Shown in pieces: positions 57,801 through 64,000 of a DNA stretch of 64,000 bases; the stretch's first letter is position 1, and each line of letters opens with the position of its first letter. The stretch covers positions 27,426,710-27,490,709 of the forward strand of contig OU744723.1 of NCBI GenBank assembly GCA_916613615.1. The letters are read 5' to 3'. This stretch comes from Steromphala cineraria (taxonomy: Eukaryota; Mollusca; Gastropoda; Trochida; Trochidae). The notes beneath the pieces were generated by a model, which was not told the origin of the DNA, ran no database searches, and saw only the letters and a program-made list of their open reading frames with translations. A program made the translations under genes and the position numbers.

Positions 57801-60645
57801 GTCAATGACTCACAGACTGGGTAGACTGGTTAGGCGGGGGCGGTTTCCTCTCAAACAATGCCTCACAGATCTGAGTGGCTGGCAGGTCATCGTCAACCTG
57901 AACTATAAACAGTGGACTGTCCCATCTTGTAGTTGAGGAGGGGGCTTCATATCGCATAACCAGCCCGTCAAATCTGTAAAAACACAAAAAGCACACGACC
58001 TCATCAGTTTATCAGCTTCTGCAAAGCTCCCGCAATACCCTGATATCTATGAAGGAGAAGTCTTGTATTGCTATATATTATTAAATATAACTATCAATTG
58101 AAAGCACCTGCCTCACGTTATATTTGTGATAACTGACTGGAACAGTGTTTGTTTCAGGCCTTTTGCATAGTGACATATACTAAACGACTTCTCATTTTAT
58201 CAAGTTTTTATTAAACGAGCAAAAGCAAGTTGAATACTGATAGCATAACACGTTTCATAACAAGTGTCGAAGCGAGCAGACCTCACATACCCCTTATTCT
58301 AACTTTGTTCAAAGAATTTCAAGGAGTCAGTACACAAAGTTTCAGGTTTCTAGGCCTTATGCTTCTGGAGAAGATGAAAACAGGTTTTAAGGGTGTGGCC
58401 CATGTGGCCCTTATTAGGGGTCACAGGGCAACCAAAGCTACAATTTATAATCCTCACTAGCTAAGGAGTCGGTACAAAAAGTTTCAGCTTTCTAGGCCTT
58501 ATGGTTCTGGAGAAGAAGTCAAAATTCCACAAAGTCATGGACACCATGCCATGCCATATAAACCCATTGTGCCTTACAGGCCAGATGAGCTAAAAATGAA
58601 AATCAATTGTTAGTCTTACCCTCAAAATGCACACTTAGAGGCATTCGCAATGTGCAATAACTTTGTAGATTTAAATAACACCAATATCTTCGGCCAAGTA
58701 CTAAGTGAAATTTTACAGTCAAAACTTCAGGTGCAACAACATAGCCATCTATCACTGGCGCCCCAACCCCCTGAACTGTTCCAGACCATTGACATGATGG
58801 GACTTACATTTTACAATTATCCATTATGATGTCATGTGATGGTGTCACTAATATTGGTGATATTGATTAATGAGAAACATCTAAATATTTCATGAAACAG
58901 ACTTTTTAAAACAATTAGCGTTCCAAACTCACATTTCTTGTGAGTATTGTTCAGATTCTTCCTTTTGCTTGTTGAATTCAGACGCTTGTTCATGACTTAT
59001 GTCACAAAAAATCTGTAATCAAGAGAATAGATATTTGCTGCATGGACACTTAATTGAACAAGTTATGAGTTACAGCAAAGTTTTGTGTTGCATACAGATA
59101 TGAAAATAACAAGTTTTCCATTTGTGCTAATAAAGTGAGCGCACACTTTACCCGGTATTCATAATAATTATAAATAGCAACAAATGTTTAAAAGTGTTGT
59201 AATCACCGATATTTGCCAGTCAGTTCTACTTACAACACAGTGTGGTGTGTGACATGCCTTTGTAACACAATACAGCTCATAGCGGAATCCTGAAATGGGA
59301 CAGAATTATTAAGCAGTTTTGCTCAATAGAAAAGTATCTAAACTTCTTGTAAAACATTCTCTCCCCACAGAGGCAGATCAAGTCATGTGGATTGAGCCTC
59401 TGTTCTAATTAGACTAAATTTATTGGTTTAGGCAGAAAAAAATGAATGATTCATGAAGATCTTTATTTCACAGTGTCTGATGTCATTTGTTAGAGGTGCT
59501 AGGTATGTTGATATAAATGTCATGGTTGTACATTAGTTTTTATTTCAATTTCTATTGGCAAGACTTTTCCAATTACTAGTTTTACAGATGTTTTGGCACT
59601 TGGCAACATGTTTTATGGACAAAGATTTTGACATTTGTGATTCAAATTTGTCAAATGTTTTTTATCTATCAAATTAATCAATCAAGTAAAATTTGCACCA
59701 AATTAACAATAATTTTAATTTTTTTTTCATATAAAAACCATACCCTTTTAACAGACCCCAGAAAAATCAATTTGGAACTTTTTGCTTATAACTATAAAAG
59801 CAAATGTATTTGCAAGGCTCCAACAATAAAGGAGGTTTAACCATTAGGAAAAAAATTTACCTTTGATATAGTTCAAAGAGTCAAGAATGACAACATCTTC
59901 TTTATTTAGTAGTCTGAAATATAACCATGTGTTACAATAAATTCATAAGGTATTTAACAGTAAGATTTGTTCATGTTAAAAATATTTCATAATTTAACAG
60001 ACTACTGCAACACTGAAAATATGTTCACCTTCAGTCACCACATACAGTATATATATTTGTAATTTTGTATCCAAAATAAGAAAAACCTTATCAAATTCAT
60101 ATAAATTATCAACATCATGTGTATCAATGAAAGCTTTTATGTTGGCATTGAATGAAAATAGTTATCTCCATGAAATCTATTTAACAAGTAAAAACAAGCT
60201 GACACTTTCGAAGTTGATTAAGATTTTATGACTGCTTCAAAAATATTGGAGGGGAAGTAACTCACCTTTGAGTTGTTGATTTCAGAGTTCCACGCACTTC
60301 CTTCTCGTCTTTCGATTCTGTTAACAACATTTGAAAATTCCGTAAAAGGAAATAACAAGACAGAGTCTTCAAGGGACATTTCAGAATACTCGAGGTCTTA
60401 ACAAACTGAAGTGATACAAAGTGTAAATCTAACCTTTCAAGACATTTTCGAAAACTAAAACTGCTCGAATACCGGACAGTTCAGCTGCCCTCACCTGCAT
60501 AAACGCTTCTTGAAACTCCACAATTGTGGTCGCTGACGATGTGAACTTTCTTATCTGGGAATCGCTCTTCGATGTGTTTCTTCAACTCACTAGCTCGTTT
60601 TGTTTTACCAGATGATGGAAATCCTGAAATCACTACCAAAGGCAT
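54827..60645 (-). CDS. KTI12: KTI12, Elongator-associated P-loop protein
   Basis: Nine exons in transcript order: 60645-60495, 60317-60266, 59913-59861, 59289-59234, 59012-58933, 57973-57814, 56743-56681, 55983-55915 and 54970-54827. All junctions are GT-AG, phases agree, and the total of 828 bases gives 275 residues and a stop. Residues 8-15 are a P-loop (GFPSSGKT), LNKEDVVILDSLNYIKGFRY is the Walker B region, RYEAPSSTTRW and PPPPNQSTQS are the conserved C-domain blocks, and RRQFITYTKLHP is the family C-terminus. KTI12 proteins bind Elongator and support tRNA wobble-uridine modification; they are related to PSTK. The length is somewhat short against human and yeast proteins (roughly 310-350), with a compressed middle. 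The start is the first Met, matching the family MPLVV. Introns hold a SINE, two dispersed satellite elements and foldbacks. Confidence 0.96.
55100..55395 (-). mobile_element. tRNA-derived SINE, KTI12 intron 8
   Basis: On the minus strand GGAGCACAGTGGTGTAGTGG leads into TTAGCATGCTGGCCTCTCAC (A-box) and CCGGGTTCAAATCGCGATGG (B-box), a pol III promoter head. The tail runs through CCTGGGAAAGGCACTTCATC and CGCTTTGAGCATGTCTTCGG. There is no proper acceptor stem, so it is not a tRNA gene. The intron position is antisense-neutral, since KTI12 is also on the minus strand. Confidence 0.85.
56058..56405 (+). repeat. Single-unit copy of the 48.5-kb element
   Basis: It has the same ends as 48465-49903 (AACAAGTATTTGTCACAAAG at left, CGCTTAACGCACGGCAGGGG at right) but holds only about one 151-bp unit, with AAGTCAAGGTCACC and GTCTGCGTATTCCTCAGATG. 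It lies in KTI12 intron 7. Confidence 0.92.
56980..57200. mobile_element. Imperfect foldback with GGGCTAGT repeats
   Basis: The ends GGTTCGAAATTAGCACTAG and GACTAATTTCGACCCCTG are mirrored. The centre repeats GGGCTAGT or GGCTAGTA about eight times. It lies in KTI12 intron 6. A similar build (ACTGG repeats between mirrored ends) occurs at 37420-37585. Confidence 0.7.
57488..57652. mobile_element. Foldback MITE, KTI12 intron 6
   Basis: CACTTAATTACTAATGGTAA + GGTCATTATG on the left mirror CATAATGACCTCACCATGAG + TAATTAAGTG on the right, and inner blocks (TCAAGGACTCC against GGAGTCAGGACTTGA) also pair. The element is about 165 bases. Confidence 0.85.
58285..58590. repeat. Short copy of the 24-kb dispersed element
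   Basis: It shares AGTTTCAGCTTTCTAGGCCT, TATGGTTCTGGAGAAGAAGT, ATGGACACCATGCCATGCCA and the end AGGCCAGATGAGCTAAAAA with 24066-24685. It lies in KTI12 intron 5. Confidence 0.85.
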
Positions 60646-60860
60646 GTTTTGAACGGAAGTAGATTAAGAGTTATTTTCTCTTGAAACTTAATATAGTACT
60701 TTCCTTCAACACTTCATGAACAATTAACCGATTACAAGTCTTGTTGGTTAGATATTTAATAGAAGGTATACTTTACATAAATCATATTACTGATGATAAC
60801 ATTTGGTATAAAATCACTTCATGGAGCGAAAAAAGAAATCTTTAAAACAAGTAACTCAAG
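60646..60860. promoter_or_regulatory. Probable bidirectional promoter of KTI12 and DUT
   Basis: Only about 215 bases separate the two divergent start codons, so both promoters and 5' UTRs must fit here. No clear TATA box is seen in either direction at the expected distance. Sharing is inferred from geometry alone. Confidence 0.6.
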
Positions 60861-63808
60861 ATGAAATCGTCTTCTTGTGAAGTAATATTAGTCGTTATAT
60901 GGAATGTACTGTTTCAGATGCAACCAATGAGATGTTTTCGCGGAATTATCAAGCATCTCCCGCGTTTTTCTGCAGCATTGAATCCGATGTCAGTGATTTG
61001 TTATCAGGAACCTCCAGCCAAAAAACTGTGCACGATGCCTACTGATAACGTTGTTCTCAAGTTTGCCAAAATTACCGACAACGCCAAAACTCCTACACGC
61101 GGCACAAAATACGCAGCTGGATATGACTTGTACAGGTATGAAGAAACATGTAGGCCTACACTATCCTTATCGGCACGTGCTAAACAAAATCATTTTCGTT
61201 TACAAGTCAACCAAAAAAAAAAAAAGAAAAAAAGAGTGTTAAACCATAGGTGTCTTATAATGAACTTTTTATGCTTTCAACACTCAAAATAACTTAACTC
61301 TGATAACAAAAATAGAGGATATCTGTCTTTCCTTGACTAATACCATATGTGCATCTCATCGACTGAGGACAGAGGTACAAAGTTTATAGTTTACAAGAAA
61401 AAACAATTTAACTTTTCTACCTCACGAGATGACAGATGTTCAATTTATCATATGATGAAATCATTCTAATTACGTCAAAAATGACAAATTTCATGTTGAA
61501 CAATGTTGAAGCGGCTGCTTGAAAAAGCCTGTCACTGCGGTAACAGTGTGACGTCATATGAGAATTATGACATCAGACCATTGTTACACGGCGTCAAACT
61601 CTTGAACTTGACGTCACTCGAGTGACGATACAGGTTATCGCCACTGTAGTCAGATAGAGGGTTTATTTCACTGATAGAACAGAGTATCTCACCCTCAATC
61701 ATATAATAAATAGAGGATATATATCTGTCTTTTCTTGACTATAATACCATGTTTATCTCATCGAGTGAGGTAGAAAGGTAATATTTTCACGAGTGAAAAT
61801 ATATAACTTTTCTACCTCACGAGATGAGATAAACATGGTATTTGTCAAGAATTGACGGATATTCTATTTATTATATGATTTTACCATTGTAATTACGTCC
61901 GAAAAGGGTCATTTTCACGCAGAGCGGCCGCTAGGAACAGCTCGTCACCACAGTAACACTGTAAGTAAGCCAATTCGCCGCATGAGACCATTGTTTTATG
62001 ACGTCAAATTATATCAGTGACCGTTCGCAGTGAAAATATAAGTTATTTTCACTGTAGCTTGATAGACAGTTTATTTCACTGATAAATCCCAGTATTTCAC
62101 TGCTCGCCATATAATAAAAGGTTTTCTTCCTGCATAAATATGTTCCAATAAAAAATGAGAATAAAGTGCTATTGCGTCATCATTTTATCTATCTGCATTT
62201 GTTGATTTATTGTATTTTGCATGAGACCTAGACTAATCCACCATGATCAACACGGTTTATTTGCAGCAGCTTAACAACTACCGGTAACACAGATTTGCTT
62301 TGGAAGGATTTAAGCCCCTAAGGGGAAAAAAACAGCTCATCTCATTGAAATGGTAAATTTGTTCTAACACTGTATTAGATTATTGCAAAATCTTTATTAT
62401 TTCAGTGCCTATAACTACACAATACCAGCAAGAGGGAAAGTCATAGCGAAAACTGATATCCAGATAGCTCTCCCTGACGGCTGCTACGGAAGAGTTGGTG
62501 CGTTGCTCAGACCGTTACTCTCGTACTTCTGTACTAAGTTGAATTTCAGGAGGGTATCATAGAATTCTGTCCAGTAATCTAATGTCATCAAAAAAAAAAA
62601 TTATAAAAAGACAGTCACATTATGAGCAGGGCTTTGGAAAGGCAGGGGCCATGAGCAATTTTGCACATAAGGTGAAAAAATGGCCCATTGAAATTTAGAA
62701 ATTTACTAATGACATAAAGGCAATTGCCCATTTGAAATTCAGAAAATAACTAAAAACCCTGAAAATCGCCCGTTGCGAAAGGTGTGTGTCCCAATCAATG
62801 CATGAGTAAGCTTGAAAAGAAGGGGAATACATACATGCTCAAAGTTTCAGAATAGGATTTTAGATTTCCTTTGAATTTTGACCAGAGATACATTTTCTTG
62901 CTTCCTAACTGATAAGGGTTTGTGTGTTTATAATCATGACCAAAACGTTTAAGTAATAATCCTATTTGATAACTTCTAAACTATTTATCTTTCTCTTTCC
63001 AGCACCCCGCTCTGGTTTAGCTGCAAAACATTTCATCGATGTTGGAGGTGAGAATTAAATTAGCTTTTTTCATTGAATTTTAGCTAAAATGCCCATAATA
63101 AACATATTTTCATATTCTATTCCATAAAAATAATCCCTAGAAAGTTAAATATTATGTACAGACCCTTAAGTTATTGAGTATTATAATTTCCAAGTTTGAT
63201 GGCCCTCATTGTACCCTGTGACCATTTTTTAGGGGTTAAAAATCCTTGATTAATAAGTCATTAAGCAGTTTTTAACATGTTAAAGAATTTAATCTGATTC
63301 ATGCCAGTTTTGTAGTGAATAACATTTGATTTAAACTGTTCTTCTGTTCCCTGGTATATGACAGCGTTAGGCAGGTAAAATGGCTTGAAAGTTTTTTTCA
63401 ACCCCTGTTTATATAATAAATCATGGAATGTCTGATAATAAAGCTAAAGATGCAACAGCTCTCTTTTTTAAGAATAAATAAATCTATTTTGCAAATTTCT
63501 TTTTTAGGCTGACAAAGAATAATTGCCCATCTTATCTCTTCTTTCTGTGATGAGTAAAATATACCATGGATCATGTTTAGTCCAAATTTATGATATGAAC
63601 TTTTGAGTTCAGAAGATGGCTATGTTTAAATTCTGATGTTTTAATGTGCTTGAGATGAGATTGATAACATCTGTATTTCTGAGTTTAAGGTTTGTGTGTG
63701 TTTCAAATTGATACATGTTCATGTATATTTCAGCCGGAGTAATAGATCAGGATTATCGTGGCAATGTTGGTGTTGTGATGTTCAACTTCAGTGAGACAGA
63801 CTTTGAAG
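60861..63808 (+). CDS. DUT: dUTPase (dUTP diphosphatase), first four exons; 3' end outside window
   Basis: Exons 60861-61135, 62406-62497, 63003-63047 and 63734-63808 join in phase (2,1,1) with GT-AG borders. The enzyme hydrolyses dUTP to dUMP and diphosphate, keeping uracil out of DNA. Motif 1 is AAGYDLYS (split by intron 1), motif 2 [11 protein letters not shown] with the Ser-bearing loop, and motif 3 [17 protein letters not shown] with the catalytic Asp (IDxDYRG). The last exon, carrying motifs 4 and 5, lies beyond 64000. Before the conserved start ([20 protein letters not shown]) are about 66 extra residues. This leader has several Met codons and [17 protein letters not shown], which is basic and amphipathic like a mitochondrial presequence. 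Starts at 60861, 60918 or a later Met near residue 59 (MPTDN) could give mitochondrial and nuclear forms, as in vertebrates. A TTTCAG just before the 60918 ATG could also be a splice acceptor for an upstream exon. Confidence 0.95.
61300..62115. mobile_element. Nested foldback elements with CRE palindromes, DUT intron 1
   Basis: The core palindrome at about 61698-61880 pairs ATAATAAATAGAGGATAT and ACCATGTTTATCTCATCGAG with CTCACGAGATGAGATAAACA and ATATTCTATTTATTATATGA. Related arms flank it on both sides (61305-61560 and 61880-62110). TGACGTCA occurs at 61549 and 61609. No coding sequence is seen. Confidence 0.85.
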
Positions 63809-64000
63809 GTACATAATTGGACAATATAGATTTTATAATCTTATCAAACAAGGATATCTTGGTAAAATACAATTTATTTCCCTGTCATTCAATTTTCATT
63901 ACATCTTTAGTCAATAAATTGTAAGCTATTGTGAATGAAAACATTTGAAATTTCAGGGGCCTTTGCCAAGTAAAATTTGCAAGTCTGGCAAGTAAATCAA

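Overview
The window is eukaryotic nuclear DNA from an invertebrate, most likely a mollusc and probably a bivalve. That assignment is an inference. The DNA is AT-rich, genes are split into many short exons with GT-AG introns, and non-coding space is packed with CR1/jockey-like and L1-like retrotransposon pieces, PIF/Harbinger and Tc1/mariner remnants, tRNA-derived SINEs, foldback MITEs, minisatellites and dispersed elements built of 150-180 bp tandem units. There are no bacterial-type operons. I see no rRNA gene, no functional tRNA gene and no CRISPR array.

Region 1 (1-38.6 kb) holds two tandem, same-strand paralogous genes, called A (1239-20392) and B (23385-38559). Each has seven recognisable coding exons with the same order, phases and nearly the same lengths. 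Each would encode about 370 residues with a signal peptide, a four-cysteine PAN/apple-like segment and further cysteine-containing modules that I do not recognise. Exons 1-3 are about 92% identical between the copies and exons 4-7 only about 70-79%, which suggests gene conversion in the 5' half. The introns have taken independent insertions. Gene A carries a complete-ended Harbinger element, a mariner fragment, an L1-like fragment and several foldbacks. Gene B carries a 32-bp minisatellite, a decayed mariner, and a TTAA-flanked element that contains an antisense non-LTR reverse transcriptase with an 857-codon reading frame.

Region 2 (38.6-46.6 kb) holds a second, decayed copy of the same non-LTR retrotransposon family. 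It has a 2A-like motif and is split by a 1.3-kb inverted-repeat transposon. An AT-rich gene-free stretch and a 63-bp minisatellite follow.

Region 3 (47-54 kb) is almost wholly dispersed satellite-like elements. A 5.4-kb element ends in short inverted repeats and contains a second element whose 151-bp units each carry extended nuclear-receptor half-sites. A third element of about 176-bp units follows.

Region 4 (54.8-64 kb) holds two conserved housekeeping genes transcribed divergently from a gap of about 215 bp. KTI12 (Elongator-associated P-loop protein, minus strand, nine exons, complete) and DUT (dUTPase, plus strand, first four exons) probably share a bidirectional promoter. DUT runs off the right end.
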